The notes: generated by a model not told the origin, from the letters alone. Shown: positions 9,834 through 20,348, numbered from the stretch's first letter. The stretch is DNA of 64,000 bases from Solitalea longa (GCF_002920915.1 NZ_PQVF01000017.1:280-64279); one strand, 5' to 3'. A program made the numbers and translations.

Positions 9834-11249
9834 ATGAATCAAAATCCATCACACTCTCCTGTATTGGAGCAAAAAGCAGCCACAGGACATCCTAAAGGCT
9901 TGTATGTGTTGTTTGGCACTGAAATGTGGGAGCGTTTTAGCTATTACGGTAACCGCGCATTGCTAACACTATTTTTAACAAAAGCATTATTATTTGATAA
10001 ACAAGCTGCTTCAGCATTGTATGGTAACTACACCTCGTTAGTATACCTTACTCCTTTAATTGGAGGTTATGTTGCGGATCGTTACTGGGGTAATCGTCGT
10101 TCCATCATGGTGGGCGGTATTTTAATGGCTATTGGTCAGTTATTGATGTTTTTCTCTGGACATTATTACTCCGATCCTGCCATGTTCACTCCATTTTTAT
10201 ATGCAGGTTTAGGATTTTTAATTTTAGGTAACGGTTTCTTTAAGCCAAACATTTCAACAATGGTAGGCCAACTATATGAGCCGCAAGACAGCCGAAAAGA
10301 CTCTGCATACACCATTTTCTACATGGGTATCAACTTAGGTGCATTCATTGCTCCTTTAGCTTGTGGACTTGTTGGAGATACTGGTTCAGCTGCTGATTTT
10401 AAATGGGGCTTCCTTGTTGCCGGTGTGGGCATGGTGCTAGGCTTAATCATGTTCCATTTCTTAAAAGATAGATACATTGTTACTCCTGATGGAGCAGCAA
10501 TTGGCGGAAAACCTACTCAAGCTGCTAAATCGGCTGATGGAACTGTAAAAAAAGATGCTCCACTTACTTCTATAGAAATTCAACGAATTGCAGTAATCTT
10601 CATTTTATCGTTCTTCGTAGTATTTTTCTGGGCTGCATTTGAACAAGCAGGTGCTTCTTTGAACTTCTTTGCTGAAGAACAAACCAACCGTGTGTTATTT
10701 GGATATACTATTCCTGCAAGTTGGTTCCAATCAGTTAATGCATTCTTTGTAATCTCTTGTGCACCTTTATTTGCCATGCTGTGGACTTATTTAGGTAAAA
10801 AAGGTATAGAACCATCTTCTCCTTTGAAAATGGCAATCGGTCTTTTATTACTTTCTGTAGGTTATTTATACATCGCATTTGGTGTAAAAGATGTAGCTTC
10901 AACTACTAAAGTAAGCATGATGTGGTTGGTAGGCATGTATGCTATGCACACCTTTGGAGAGTTATGTTTATCTCCTATTGGTTTATCAATGGTAAATAAA
11001 TTAGCTCCTGCAAAATTTGCTTCTTTAATGATGGCTGTTTGGTTCCTTGCTAACGCAGCTGCAAACAAATTTGCTGGCGTATTAAGCGGTTATTATCCGG
11101 AGCCAGGCAAAGTCACCGAATTCTTTGGATTTGCTATCAATAACCTTAATGACTTCTTCATGTTATTAATGTTTATGTCATTAGGTGCAGCAGGTGTATT
11201 ATTCCTGATTTACAAAGCAATCATCAAAATGATGCACGGCGTTCATTAA
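9834..11249 (+). CDS. POT/PTR family proton-dependent peptide transporter (paralogue)
   Basis: The second of two tandem peptide transporters, 471 residues. It has GTEMWERFSYYGNRALL near the N-terminus (the ExxER-type proton-coupling motif of the family), GNGFFKPNIS in helix 4 and FGELCLSPIGLS in the C-terminal half. It lacks the large external loop of its upstream neighbour, so the two may differ in substrate size or affinity. Both probably import the di- and tripeptides made by the DPP IV upstream (inference). A strong terminator follows. Confidence 0.93.
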   Translation: MNQNPSHSPVLEQKAATGHPKGLYVLFGTEMWERFSYYGNRALLTLFLTKALLFDKQAASALYGNYTSLVYLTPLIGGYVADRYWGNRRSIMVGGILMAIGQLLMFFSGHYYSDPAMFTPFLYAGLGFLILGNGFFKPNISTMVGQLYEPQDSRKDSAYTIFYMGINLGAFIAPLACGLVGDTGSAADFKWGFLVAGVGMVLGLIMFHFLKDRYIVTPDGAAIGGKPTQAAKSADGTVKKDAPLTSIEIQRIAVIFILSFFVVFFWAAFEQAGASLNFFAEEQTNRVLFGYTIPASWFQSVNAFFVISCAPLFAMLWTYLGKKGIEPSSPLKMAIGLLLLSVGYLYIAFGVKDVASTTKVSMMWLVGMYAMHTFGELCLSPIGLSMVNKLAPAKFASLMMAVWFLANAAANKFAGVLSGYYPEPGKVTEFFGFAINNLNDFFMLLMFMSLGAAGVLFLIYKAIIKMMHGVH

Positions 11250-11277
11250 TATTCATTCAGAATTCTATTCTTTAAGA

Positions 11278-11308
11278 AGCCCTTTCTATTGTAAGAAAGG
11301 GCTTTTTT
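11278..11308 (+). terminator. Terminator after POT genes
   Basis: Perfect 10-base inverted repeat AGCCCTTTCT / AGAAAGGGCT, 6-base loop, then TTTTT. Confidence 0.88.
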
Positions 11309-11386
11309 ATTGAGCCATGGACGCTTCATCATGTAAAACTTACAGTAATATTTAAATCGAAATTCCGTTTTAATACTTCTTAAAAG

Positions 11387-11394
11387 TATATTCG
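11387..11394 (+). promoter_or_regulatory. Possible -7 box for the glycosyltransferase gene
   Basis: TATATTCG, one mismatch from TAnnTTTG, lies 19 bp before the GTG start at 11414. No good -33 box was seen. Confidence 0.35.
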
Positions 11395-11413
11395 CATTCC
11401 AAATCAATTAGCA

Positions 11414-12157
11414 GTGTTTTCAGATAGCATCGTCATAATTCCTACTTATAATGAAAAAGAGAACGTAGAACGAATGATTCGCAAAGTGTTCTCATTAGAT
11501 TTCCCTTTTCACGTTTTAATCATTGATGATGGCTCACCTGACGGAACTGCAGAAATTGTAAAAGAATTGCAGAAAGAATTTCCGGAGCGCTTGTACCTGG
11601 AAGAACGTAAAGGTAAGCTAGGACTAGGTACTGCCTATATTCATGGTTTTAACTGGGCACTAAATCGCAAGTACGAATACATTTTTGAGATGGATTGTGA
11701 TTTTTCGCACAACCCTGAAGACTTAGTTCGTTTACGCGAGGCTTGTGTTGGAGGAGCGGATGTAGCCGTTGGATCAAGGTATATTACCGGGGTAAATGTG
11801 GTTAACTGGCCAATGGGACGTGTTCTAATGTCATATTTTGCTTCCCGTTATTGCCGTGTGATTACAGGCGTTGAGATCCACGATTATACCGCAGGATTTA
11901 AATGTTACCGCAGGAAGGTTTTAGAAACCATTGAACTGAACAAGATCAAATTCATTGGTTATGCTTTTCAGATAGAAATGAAATTTACCGCCGTTAAGCA
12001 TGGTTTTAAACTGGTAGAAGTACCCATTATTTTTACCGATCGTACAGCAGGCACTTCCAAAATGAGCCCGAAGATTTTCAGGGAAGCAATTTTGGGCGTT
12101 ATCCAACTTAAACTAAGAAGCTGGTTCAAGAAATATAAGCAAGCCGAATTAAAGTAA
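11414..12157 (+). CDS. Polyprenol monophosphomannose synthase (DPM1-like GT2)
   Basis: A 247-residue family 2 glycosyltransferase. The GT-A nucleotide-binding start IIPTYNEKENVERMI, the IDDGSPDGT motif and the metal-binding EMDCDFSHNP (DxD-type) are in the order seen in dolichol-phosphate mannose synthases. It has no C-terminal membrane anchor, so it would act as a soluble or peripheral enzyme moving a sugar from a GDP- or UDP-sugar to a polyprenyl phosphate. The start is a GTG at 11414: no ATG lies between it and the first conserved strand. Exact sugar donor is not shown by the sequence. Confidence 0.88.
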   Translation: MFSDSIVIIPTYNEKENVERMIRKVFSLDFPFHVLIIDDGSPDGTAEIVKELQKEFPERLYLEERKGKLGLGTAYIHGFNWALNRKYEYIFEMDCDFSHNPEDLVRLREACVGGADVAVGSRYITGVNVVNWPMGRVLMSYFASRYCRVITGVEIHDYTAGFKCYRRKVLETIELNKIKFIGYAFQIEMKFTAVKHGFKLVEVPIIFTDRTAGTSKMSPKIFREAILGVIQLKLRSWFKKYKQAELK

Positions 12158-12252
12158 GATTTTAGAAGGACGGTTTTAGATCCAGTCGTTATTTGAGGCT
12201 GCCCAAGGTATAAATGAATTTTATTTCCTGAATGATCATAAGAGTTCTTTTT

Positions 12253-12285
12253 CAAAAACCGTATGGAGTTTCCATACGGTTTTTG
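12253..12285 (+). terminator. Long perfect hairpin terminator
   Basis: A 14-base perfect stem CAAAAACCGTATGG / CCATACGGTTTTTG with a 5-base loop. It lies 95 bp after the glycosyltransferase stop; the sequence between holds no gene. Confidence 0.8.
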
Positions 12286-12354
12286 CGTTGCAAGAAACTA
12301 TTAATTGATGACTTTTATTAAGCAGAAATGTGAACTTAAAACCATAAATTATTC

Positions 12355-12362
12355 TACTTTTG
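12355..12362 (+). promoter_or_regulatory. -7 box for mgtE
   Basis: TACTTTTG matches TAnnTTTG and lies 48 bp before the mgtE start. The -33 region is poor (TGTG). Confidence 0.5.
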
Positions 12363-12409
12363 CAAAAAATTAAATTCACACCCATGTAGCATTTTATTAG
12401 TCGGAAAAC

Positions 12410-13792
12410 ATGATTGAAACAACTCAGATCCAGGAAATTTTAGAACTGATTGAGCAAAAAAAGTTTTTTGCCCTAAGAAAAATTATAAAAGACTGGCACC
12501 CTAGTGAGTTAGCCGAGTTGTTTGAAGATATTCCGATTGATGACCGCGCTATTGTTTTCAGGGTTCTTCCCCGCGAATTAGCCTCCGATACTTTTGAATA
12601 CCTCGACATCAAGATCCAGAAAGATCTGATGAAGGGATTAGGACAGGAACGCGTTGCCGACATTTTGAATCAAATGTGGGCCGACGACCGTACTGCGCTA
12701 TTCGAAGAACTACCGGGTCCGGTGGTTAAACAACTCCTTGAACTTTTAAGTCCCGAAGAACGTCGCGTGGCCAGTACCTTACTTGGCTACCCCGAAAACA
12801 GCGTTGGGCGTTCCATGCTTCCTAACTATATTTCTGTAAAAGAATACTGGACCGTTGAGCGCGTACTCGACCATATTCGTCGTTATGGCCATTTAACCGA
12901 ATCATTAGGCATTTTGTATGTTATTGATGGTGGTGGACATTTAATCGATGAAATTCGAATTAATGATATCCTTCTTTCGCCTATAGATCGAAAAATAAAC
13001 GAACTGATGGATGGCAATTTTATTTACCTGCATGCAAATGACGATAAAGAAGATGCCATTGAGGTTTTTAAACAATACGACCGTGTTTCGCTACCCGTTG
13101 TAAACTCCGACAATGTACTGATCGGTATCGTTACCATTGATGATATCCTTGACATTGTGGAGGAAGAAGATACCGAAGATATTCAGAAATTCGGTGGTAT
13201 GGAGGCTTTGGAAGACTCCTACATAGAAACACCTCTTTTTGAAATGATCAAGAAACGTGCGGGTTGGTTAATTATCCTTTTTGTGGGTGAAATGCTTACC
13301 GCAACGGCCATGAGCTATTTTGAAGATGAAATTTCGAAGGCGGTGGTACTTGCCTTGTTTGTTCCATTAATTATTTCCAGCGGTGGTAATTCAGGTTCTC
13401 AAGCGGCTACACTTATTATCCGTTCGCTTGCACTAGGCGAAATTTCATTGAGCGACTGGTGGAAAGTAATGAACAAAGAGATCGTTTCGGGTATTATCTT
13501 AGGATCAATGCTTGGAATTGTAGGCTTTGCTCGTATAGCCATCTGGCATGCCATATTCCCCTATATGTACGGCCCTCATTGGCTATTGATAGCCTTGGTA
13601 GTTGGCATATCATTGATTGGTGTGGTTTTATGGGGAACCCTGTCGGGCTCCATGATGCCTTTGGTTTTACAAAAACTTGGCTTCGACCCTGCAACATCTT
13701 CAGCTCCATTTGTTGCTACTTTAGTTGACGTAACTGGTTTGGTCATCTATTTTACAGTAGCTTCAATAATTCTTTCCGGAATACTACTTTAA
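12410..13792 (+). CDS. mgtE: Magnesium transporter MgtE
   Basis: This 460-residue protein has the full MgtE architecture. An N-terminal superhelical domain (about 10-130) and a pair of CBS domains (about 135-255) sense Mg2+ in the cytoplasm. The C-terminal membrane domain of five helices (about 285-460) contains the pore motif SGGNSGSQAATLIIRSLALGE. It works as a dimer in the inner membrane. It has its own -7 box and a terminator, so it is probably a single-gene unit. Confidence 0.95.
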   Translation: MIETTQIQEILELIEQKKFFALRKIIKDWHPSELAELFEDIPIDDRAIVFRVLPRELASDTFEYLDIKIQKDLMKGLGQERVADILNQMWADDRTALFEELPGPVVKQLLELLSPEERRVASTLLGYPENSVGRSMLPNYISVKEYWTVERVLDHIRRYGHLTESLGILYVIDGGGHLIDEIRINDILLSPIDRKINELMDGNFIYLHANDDKEDAIEVFKQYDRVSLPVVNSDNVLIGIVTIDDILDIVEEEDTEDIQKFGGMEALEDSYIETPLFEMIKKRAGWLIILFVGEMLTATAMSYFEDEISKAVVLALFVPLIISSGGNSGSQAATLIIRSLALGEISLSDWWKVMNKEIVSGIILGSMLGIVGFARIAIWHAIFPYMYGPHWLLIALVVGISLIGVVLWGTLSGSMMPLVLQKLGFDPATSSAPFVATLVDVTGLVIYFTVASIILSGILL

Positions 13793-13812
13793 GCTTAAAA
13801 CCTTTATAATTG

Positions 13813-13842
13813 AAAAGGCTTCCGTTTTGCGGAAGCCTTTTT
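13813..13842. terminator. Bidirectional terminator between mgtE and TPR gene
   Basis: Perfect stem AAAAGGCTTCCG / CGGAAGCCTTTT with loop TTTTG. It lies between convergent genes and has T-rich flanks on both strands, so it can serve both. Confidence 0.85.
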
Positions 13843-13869
13843 ATGTTATTTAAGATCGATCTGTGTAAA

Positions 13870-15003
13870 TTATTCCAACGCTTTTAAAGCAGCATCAACC
13901 TTATCATATTTTTGTTTTTGGTTGGTGCGGGCGTAAACCTCTTTCAATGAAATGATAACATTTCTGTCTTTTGGATTGATCTCGTAAGCTTTTTCTAAAT
14001 ACGGTAATGCTTCATTAGCCTTAGCCTGGAATTTAGCACGCTCAGTATCGTATTCTTTTACTTTGTTGGCAGGCAACATATTTGCCTTTTTAATGATCTC
14101 AGCCGCCTCATTATAATACAAAGCACCAAGGTTATAATTGGCATCAAAGTAATTTGGATCTACCTGTAATGCTTTCTTGTAAGCAGCTTTGGCATCTTCT
14201 GGTTTTTTAGCATTCTCGTAAGTAACACCTAAAGTGAAATATAAGGTTTTATTATTAGGGTCTGCTTCAATAGCTTTATTCAGCTTATCAACTATTACAT
14301 CTGATTTTCCTTCCCCTAAATAAAAATTGATTTCATCAATCATTAAAGTGTTATCACTAGGGAAAATTTTACGGCCTTTATCTAAAGTTGCTACAACAGC
14401 CTCTTTATTACCCTCAGCTTTATATAATTCTGCCAGCTGATGGTAAACATAAGGCTCCTTGTTATAATTCATATCAGCAAGCTTTTGATAAGATGCTTTA
14501 GCTGAAGCATTGTCCTTAACCTTCTCAGCCATAATACCGATATTCAAGTACAAAGAAGTATCCTGTGGATTTACCTCCGAAGCAAATTTGAATTCTTTTA
14601 AAGCTGTTTGATAATCTTCTTTATTGTTGGCTGCAATCCCTTTATTATAAGCCGAAGCATATACATTGAAATAACCGTTTTTCAATTCGGTTTCATCCAA
14701 TTGCTTTTTAGTATCTAACTCTTTTGCCTTATTTAAAGATTCGTAAGCGATTTGAGTCGGATCATAATCCAAATTCTTTTTAGCAGTATCTAAGGCAATT
14801 GCACCATAGATCTTACCCTTTAGCAAATAGGTTTTAGGCTGAATGCCTGTTTTAGGATGTAAAGCTGCTTTATCGATTGATGCTTTAGCTTGATCCAATT
14901 GACCAAGTAACATCATCTTTTCGGCATTATCGACTTCTGAATTCTGTGCTTTAGCAACAACGGCAGCTGCTAACAACAAACCTGATAACAAGATTTTTTT
15001 CAT
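13870..15003 (-). CDS. Periplasmic tetratricopeptide-repeat protein
   Basis: A 377-residue exported protein: the signal peptide ends at VAKAQ (about residue 20). The rest is a run of TPR helical hairpins; clear units include DTSLYLNIGIMAEKVKDNAS, KTLYFTLGVTYENAKKPED and YFDANYNLGALYYNEAA, each with the small-residue pattern of TPRs. TPR proteins act as scaffolds for protein complexes; no partner can be named here. It starts 32 bp after gyrA ends on the same strand, so it may be co-transcribed with gyrA. Confidence 0.88.
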   Translation of the reverse strand: MKKILLSGLLLAAAVVAKAQNSEVDNAEKMMLLGQLDQAKASIDKAALHPKTGIQPKTYLLKGKIYGAIALDTAKKNLDYDPTQIAYESLNKAKELDTKKQLDETELKNGYFNVYASAYNKGIAANNKEDYQTALKEFKFASEVNPQDTSLYLNIGIMAEKVKDNASAKASYQKLADMNYNKEPYVYHQLAELYKAEGNKEAVVATLDKGRKIFPSDNTLMIDEINFYLGEGKSDVIVDKLNKAIEADPNNKTLYFTLGVTYENAKKPEDAKAAYKKALQVDPNYFDANYNLGALYYNEAAEIIKKANMLPANKVKEYDTERAKFQAKANEALPYLEKAYEINPKDRNVIISLKEVYARTNQKQKYDKVDAALKALE

Positions 15004-15035
15004 TACTGAATGTCTATTTATCGAATTAATTAATT

Positions 15036-17573
15036 TTATTCATTCTCTGATGACGCTTCCGATTCATTACCGGTTGCTTCTTGTGAACCATCCATCTCAT
15101 CAGTATCCTCACCTGCATCTTCAATTTTAGCTACCGAAGCAATTTCATCATCTTCGCCAAGCTTAATTAAGCGAACGCCTTGAGTAGCTCTACCCATAAC
15201 ACGAAGCTCATCAACTCCAATGCGGATGGTTATCCCCGATTTGTTGATAATCATCAAATCATCTGTTTCCTTAACGTCTTTGATGGCAATAAGTTGTCCT
15301 GTTTTTTCAGTAACATTGATGGTTTTAACACCCTTACCGCCACGGTTGGTCACCCTATACTCATCAATATCAGAGCGTTTACCGTATCCTTTTTCCGATA
15401 CCACCAAAATATTGGTTTCACTATCATCAACAGCAATCATACCAACCACCTCGTCGTTAATACCGCTTAAGGTGACACCTCGCACTCCAGCCGCAGTACG
15501 ACCCATTGGACGAACAGTGCTTTCGTTAAAGCGAATGGCGCGGCCCGATTTCAATGCCATTAAAATCTCCGAACTTCCGGTAGTTAACCTTGCCTCGAGA
15601 AGCATATCGCCTTCATTAATTGAGATCGCATTAATACCCGTAACACGAGGACGAGAATAAGCCTCTAAAGTGGTTTTCTTAATGGTACCTTGTTTGGTAC
15701 ACATCATAATGAAGTTACTTTCGAGATAAGCCGGATCATTCAACGTTTTAACAGTGATGAATGCTTTTACTTTATCGTCTTTATCAATTTGCAGCAAATT
15801 CTGAATAGCACGACCCTTAGAGGTACGGCTTCCTTCAGGTATTCCGTAAACTTTTAGCCAGAAACAACGCCCTTTTTCTGTGAAGAATAACATATAGTTA
15901 TGCGTTTGGGCAATAAGTATATGTTCAATGAAATCCTCATCTCGGGTACTGCCACCCATAGAACCACGGCCACCTCTTCCCTGTTTGCGGTATTCGGTTG
16001 CTTTGGTACGTTTAATATAACCGGCATGAGAAATGGTAATTACTACCTCCTCATTTTCTATCAGTGACTCAATATCGATCTCACCTTCGGCATGAACAAT
16101 TTGAGTTTTACGCTCATCGCCGTATTTATCTTTTATTTCAGCCAGTTCATCTTTGATGATATTCATACGCAAACCTTCATCAGCCAAAATAGCTTTTAAG
16201 CGTTCAATTGTGGCCATCAATTCAGCATATTCATCTTTGATCTTATCGCGTTCCAGTCCGGTTAAACGACGCAAGGTCATATCTAAAATGGCACGAGCCT
16301 GGATATCCGACAAACCAAATTTCTCCATCAAGCCTAAACGGGCATCCTCTGGAGTTGGAGAGCTTCGGATCAGGGCAATCACTTCATCAAGGTGATCCAG
16401 GGCAATCAGTAAACCTTCTAGAATATGCGCACGCTTTTCGGCCTCTGATAATTCGAATTTGGTACGACGAACAATAACCTCATGACGATGCTCCACAAAG
16501 TAATGGATCATGTCTTTAATGTTCAGCAACATCGGACGCCCTTTTACCAGGGCAATATTGTTGATGCTGAAAGAAGTTTGTAATGCAGTGTATTTATAAA
16601 GGTTATTTAAAACGATGTTGGCATTTGCCTCACGCTTTACCTCGTACACCACGCGCATCCCTTCACGATCCGATTCATCACGTATTTCAGAAATACCTTC
16701 AATTTTCTTTTCGTTGATCAATTCGGCTGTACGCTCAATCATTGCCGATTTATTGATCTGGTAAGGGATCGCATTAACGATAATACGCTCACGACCGTTG
16801 TCAAGTGTTTCGATCTCAGCGTTAGCACGCATTACCACTCGTCCACGTCCGGTTGTACAGGCATCCCTAATTCCTTCGAATCCATAAATGGTTGCTCCGG
16901 TAGGAAAATCAGGGCCCTTAATGTATTTCATTAATTCATCAATAGTAATATCGCGATTATCGATATAAGCTACCGTTGCATCAATTACTTCAGATAAATT
17001 ATGCGGGGCCATATTGGTGGCCATACCCACAGCAATACCTGAAGCACCGTTAACTAAAAGATTAGGGATTTTAGCCGGTAGAACGGTTGGTTCTTCCAGC
17101 GAGTCGTCGAAGTTAAGCTGAAAATCGATTGTATCCTTATTGATATCGGCCAGCATCTCTTCAGCAATTTTGCGCAAACGGGCTTCCGTATAACGCATTG
17201 CTGCTGGATTATCACCGTCAATCGATCCAAAGTTTCCTTGTCCGTCAACAAATGGGTAGCGTAGCGACCAATCCTGGGCCATACGTACCATTGTATCATA
17301 AACAGAGCTATCGCCGTGAGGGTGATACTTACCTAACACCTCACCCACAATACGGGCTGATTTTTTATAGGGTTTACTGCTGCCAACTCCCAGTTCCAAC
17401 ATACCGAATAAAACACGGCGGTGAACAGGTTTTAAGCCATCGCGAACATCGGGTAATGCTCGGGAAACGATAACCGACATCGAATAATCGATGTAGGCCG
17501 CTTTCATTTCCTCTTCAATATTTATTGGAATTATCTTACTTCCGTTTGTCTGGTCGTTATTCTCTTCTGCCAT
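15036..17573 (-). CDS. gyrA: DNA gyrase subunit A
   Basis: This 845-residue protein is the breakage-reunion subunit of DNA gyrase, which with GyrB introduces negative supercoils using ATP. The catalytic tyrosine is Tyr128 in AAMRYTE. The quinolone-determining region [10 protein letters not shown] (84-93) keeps Ser89 and Asp93, equal to the drug-sensitive Ser83 and Asp87 of E. coli. The GyrA box QGRGGRG at 531-537, needed for DNA wrapping, marks this as gyrase rather than topoisomerase IV. The C-terminus ends in a very acidic tail. The TPR gene follows at 32 bp. Confidence 0.97.
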   Translation of the reverse strand: MAEENNDQTNGSKIIPINIEEEMKAAYIDYSMSVIVSRALPDVRDGLKPVHRRVLFGMLELGVGSSKPYKKSARIVGEVLGKYHPHGDSSVYDTMVRMAQDWSLRYPFVDGQGNFGSIDGDNPAAMRYTEARLRKIAEEMLADINKDTIDFQLNFDDSLEEPTVLPAKIPNLLVNGASGIAVGMATNMAPHNLSEVIDATVAYIDNRDITIDELMKYIKGPDFPTGATIYGFEGIRDACTTGRGRVVMRANAEIETLDNGRERIIVNAIPYQINKSAMIERTAELINEKKIEGISEIRDESDREGMRVVYEVKREANANIVLNNLYKYTALQTSFSINNIALVKGRPMLLNIKDMIHYFVEHRHEVIVRRTKFELSEAEKRAHILEGLLIALDHLDEVIALIRSSPTPEDARLGLMEKFGLSDIQARAILDMTLRRLTGLERDKIKDEYAELMATIERLKAILADEGLRMNIIKDELAEIKDKYGDERKTQIVHAEGEIDIESLIENEEVVITISHAGYIKRTKATEYRKQGRGGRGSMGGSTRDEDFIEHILIAQTHNYMLFFTEKGRCFWLKVYGIPEGSRTSKGRAIQNLLQIDKDDKVKAFITVKTLNDPAYLESNFIMMCTKQGTIKKTTLEAYSRPRVTGINAISINEGDMLLEARLTTGSSEILMALKSGRAIRFNESTVRPMGRTAAGVRGVTLSGINDEVVGMIAVDDSETNILVVSEKGYGKRSDIDEYRVTNRGGKGVKTINVTEKTGQLIAIKDVKETDDLMIINKSGITIRIGVDELRVMGRATQGVRLIKLGEDDEIASVAKIEDAGEDTDEMDGSQEATGNESEASSENE

Positions 17574-17698
17574 TTATTGCTTTTTGGTGATTCAGAAATT
17601 ATAGAATGCGTGCGAATTTAACAAAATAGAATGATAATCTTGTCTTTTTTTAAGGTTGAATCCTGCCATTTGAGCATTAAGTTTTCCTATTTTGTTCA

Positions 17699-17736
17699 AA
17701 AAAAAATTCGATCGCTAAAATCAATTAACGATCGAA
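17699..17736 (-). terminator. Terminator after hemF
   Basis: Inverted repeat TTCGATCG / CGATCGAA with a 14-base loop; read on the minus strand it is followed by a run of T (A-run at 17699-17706), fitting the end of the hemF transcript. Confidence 0.75.
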
Positions 17737-17762
17737 CTCTGGTGTATTTTTAAACGGGTATT

Positions 17763-18662
17763 TTATACCCAATTAATGTCTTTTCGCAGCAAATTGAGCG
17801 TTTTATATTCCACCGAATCCTTTTCAGGTTGGTAATTATAAGCCCAGTTAGCCTGCGGCGGCATACTCATTAATATCGACTCTATTCTGCCATTGGTTTC
17901 CAATCCGAATTTTGTACCTGCATCATAACAAAGGTTAAATTCAACATATCGGCTGCGTCGCAAATACTGCCAATTCTTTTGTTCTGGACTGAATTCTTTA
18001 TTTCGATTTTGATCAATTAAAGGAATATAAGCTTTAGTAAACGTTTCACCAACCGCCTTCACGAATTCCCAACGATCGGAAATTGTAAAGTGCTCTGATT
18101 CACCCAAACGGTCAAAGAAAATCCCTCCCACTCCACGGGTTTCATTTCTATGTTTTATAAAAAAATAATCATCGGCCCAACGTTTAAACTGCTCGTAATA
18201 ATGCTCATTGAACTGGTTGCAAGTATTTTTGAGCTGCTGGTGGAAAAATTTAGCTTCCTCTTCGTTTACATAATGCGGAGTTAGGTCTATCCCTCCTCCA
18301 AACCATTTTAAATCAGCTTCTGGAGTCTCGAAATAACGTACATTCATATGGATGATCGGCACCAAAGGATGATTGGGATGGATTACGATGGAGACACCGG
18401 TAGCAAAGAAAGTAGTTTTTTGATCGAGTTTAAATGAACGTTGTATCGCTTCAGGTAAATCACCATGAACAGCAGAAAACATAACTCCACCCTTTTCCAA
18501 AACATTACCATTTTGCAAAACCCTGCTTCGACCACCTCCGCCTTCAGCTCTTATCCAGTTTTCTTCCTGAAATTTTCCAAGGCCATCCACAGCTTCTAAC
18601 TGCTTGCAAATATCATCTTGTAAGCCTTTAAACCAATCGGCAATATGTTCTTTTGTGATCAT
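17763..18662 (-). CDS. hemF: Coproporphyrinogen III oxidase, oxygen-dependent
   Basis: HemF converts coproporphyrinogen III to protoporphyrinogen IX with oxygen in haem synthesis. The frame is open to 18797, but the first 45 codons read through a degenerate spacer repeat and look like junk, so the ATG at 18662 (MITKEHIADW) is chosen, giving 299 residues, the usual HemF length. Family motifs seen: GGGGRSRVL, FGGGIDLTPHY, the RRSRYVEFNLCYDAGTKFGL block and ESILMSMPP near the end. The enzyme needs oxygen, while nrfHA at the window end implies nitrite use under low oxygen, so the cell is probably a facultative user of both. Confidence 0.95.
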   Translation of the reverse strand: MITKEHIADWFKGLQDDICKQLEAVDGLGKFQEENWIRAEGGGGRSRVLQNGNVLEKGGVMFSAVHGDLPEAIQRSFKLDQKTTFFATGVSIVIHPNHPLVPIIHMNVRYFETPEADLKWFGGGIDLTPHYVNEEEAKFFHQQLKNTCNQFNEHYYEQFKRWADDYFFIKHRNETRGVGGIFFDRLGESEHFTISDRWEFVKAVGETFTKAYIPLIDQNRNKEFSPEQKNWQYLRRSRYVEFNLCYDAGTKFGLETNGRIESILMSMPPQANWAYNYQPEKDSVEYKTLNLLRKDINWV

Positions 18663-18688
18663 AAAGACAAAAATAGGTTTTAGTTGTG

Positions 18689-18882
18689 AGTTATACCAGT
18701 TGGCAGTCGACAGTCCGTAGTAAACAGTCCATAGTCGATAATCAATGGACCATAGACTGCAGTCGGCAGTAGGCAATCCACAGTCAGCAGTCAACATTAT
18801 TCAGGCTTTAACAATTAACAACTGTCAACTGAGTACTGGAGACTAACAACTAAATACTGCCGACTGAGTACTGAGAACCGAC
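18689..18882. repeat. Degenerate CAGTC/GACTG word-repeat spacer
   Basis: The spacer between hemF and the MFS gene is made almost wholly of variants of CAGTC, CATAGTC and ACTGAGTACTG in both orientations. The words are not exact tandem repeats. It contains no sensible gene. Confidence 0.7.
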
Positions 18883-20142
18883 CTATTTCTCTACGTAATC
18901 CAAATCCTTCCCGTAGGTTTCAGATAAGTTAAATAGTGCAAAATAGGCGATACCAATAGTGAAAAGACCCACAATCAAACCACTATGAATAACGCCCTGT
19001 GTAGGTTTTAACCAATTATAGAAAAGTAAAACCACCACCAATGAACCTCTTACAAAATTGGGAATCGTTGTGGCCACCGTTGCCCTGATATTAGTTCCAA
19101 ATTGTTCAGCTCCCATGGTCACAAACACCACCCAATATCCTGTCGAAAGTCCCATGATAAAGCACATAATATGAAAAAACTGTGCATTAAAATTGCGTGA
19201 GAATAAGAAGAATACTACTGATACAAGTGTTGCCGTTAAAAATATAAAAACAATCTTTTTACGTGTTTTAAACACCTGGCTTAATGCTCCGCATAGCAAA
19301 TCACCGATGGCAATACCAATATAAGCGTACATAATACCATTACCCGGACTGAGCGGTTCGGTGGCGTTCATCTCCTTCCCAAAATCATTGGCAAATGTTA
19401 CTATAACCCCTATAACAAACCAAACCGGTACCGCTATCAATATTGAATTGATAAAACGTTTAAATTTATTCCACGAAGTGAACAGCATAAAAAAGTTACC
19501 ACGCTGAACCTCTTCACTTTTAACCTTATGAAACATCCCCGACTCAATAACGCCCAAACGTAGCAACAGGAGCACTAACCCCATAATACCTCCTACAATA
19601 AACGAGGTTTGCCAATCGTAATGCTTACCCACTTGTGCTGCCACAACGGCACCAAATAACCCTATACCTGCAATGAGCATCGTGCCATAACCACGATTTT
19701 CTTTACTCATGGTTTCGGTGATCAAAGTTATCCCTGCGCCCAGTTCACCTGCCAAACCAACTCCTGCAATAAATCGTAAAATAGCATACTGATCAACGCT
19801 CGTTACAAAACCGTTAGCAATATTAGCCAGTGAATATGTAATAATAGAGCCGAACAACACCCATAAACGCCCTTTTTTATCACCTAAAACACCCCATAAA
19901 ATCCCTCCGGTTAACATTCCAATCATTTGACAATTAAGCAAGAACGAACCAATGGAAGCCAGCTGATCCGGATCTGTAATTCCTAAGCCATTTAAACTTT
20001 TAATCCGAATAACCGAAAACAGGATCAGATCATAGATGTCGACGAAATAACCAAGTGCTGCCACTATGATTAAAAGCGTAATGTTTTTCTTTGTTGATGA
20101 TTTTTCCTTCTCCATTTGCTGAGCCGGTTCAATAATTTGCAT
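18883..20142 (-). CDS. MFS transporter (sugar or organic-acid porter type)
   Basis: A 419-residue permease of the major facilitator superfamily with 12 predicted helices. The loop 2-3 motif is seen as GVLGDKKGRLWVLFGS, and helix 4 has RFIAGVGLAGELGAG, which is typical of the SP/AAHS/MHS group of proton symporters. The substrate cannot be told. A later ATG (MEKEKSSTKK, ten residues in) is an alternative start. A possible -7 box TATTTTAG lies at 20196-20203 on the minus strand. Confidence 0.85.
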   Translation of the reverse strand: MQIIEPAQQMEKEKSSTKKNITLLIIVAALGYFVDIYDLILFSVIRIKSLNGLGITDPDQLASIGSFLLNCQMIGMLTGGILWGVLGDKKGRLWVLFGSIITYSLANIANGFVTSVDQYAILRFIAGVGLAGELGAGITLITETMSKENRGYGTMLIAGIGLFGAVVAAQVGKHYDWQTSFIVGGIMGLVLLLLRLGVIESGMFHKVKSEEVQRGNFFMLFTSWNKFKRFINSILIAVPVWFVIGVIVTFANDFGKEMNATEPLSPGNGIMYAYIGIAIGDLLCGALSQVFKTRKKIVFIFLTATLVSVVFFLFSRNFNAQFFHIMCFIMGLSTGYWVVFVTMGAEQFGTNIRATVATTIPNFVRGSLVVVLLFYNWLKPTQGVIHSGLIVGLFTIGIAYFALFNLSETYGKDLDYVEK

Positions 20143-20296
20143 ATATAAATTAGTAATTGGTTGCTAAAAGTTTAGACTTACATTTTTTAGAATCCCTAAA
20201 ATAGCAGAATATTCAAAATATCTTGCCTGCGGGTCACATTTACAATTTTTAAAGCATAGGCATTCATATGTGTGCATAATATTTTAGCCAGACCAA

Positions 20297-20326
20297 TTGT
20301 TTAAATGGTTCAAAATTGTAGTTTAG
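20297..20326 (+). promoter_or_regulatory. Promoter of the DUF4442 gene
   Basis: TTG at 20297-20299, a 19-base gap and TAGTTTAG at 20319-20326 (one mismatch from TAnnTTTG), 22 bp before the ATG at 20349. Confidence 0.5.
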
Positions 20327-20348
20327 GCTTACAAAATCAGTTCAATCA

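Noticed and set aside
15180-15660. Long plus-strand frames opposite gyrA
   Set aside because: They are mirror frames of a well-conserved gene and lack any family pattern.
18663-18797. N-terminal extension of hemF (45 codons)
   Set aside because: It is a read-through of the CAGTC word-repeat spacer; the normal HemF start and length fit the ATG at 18662.
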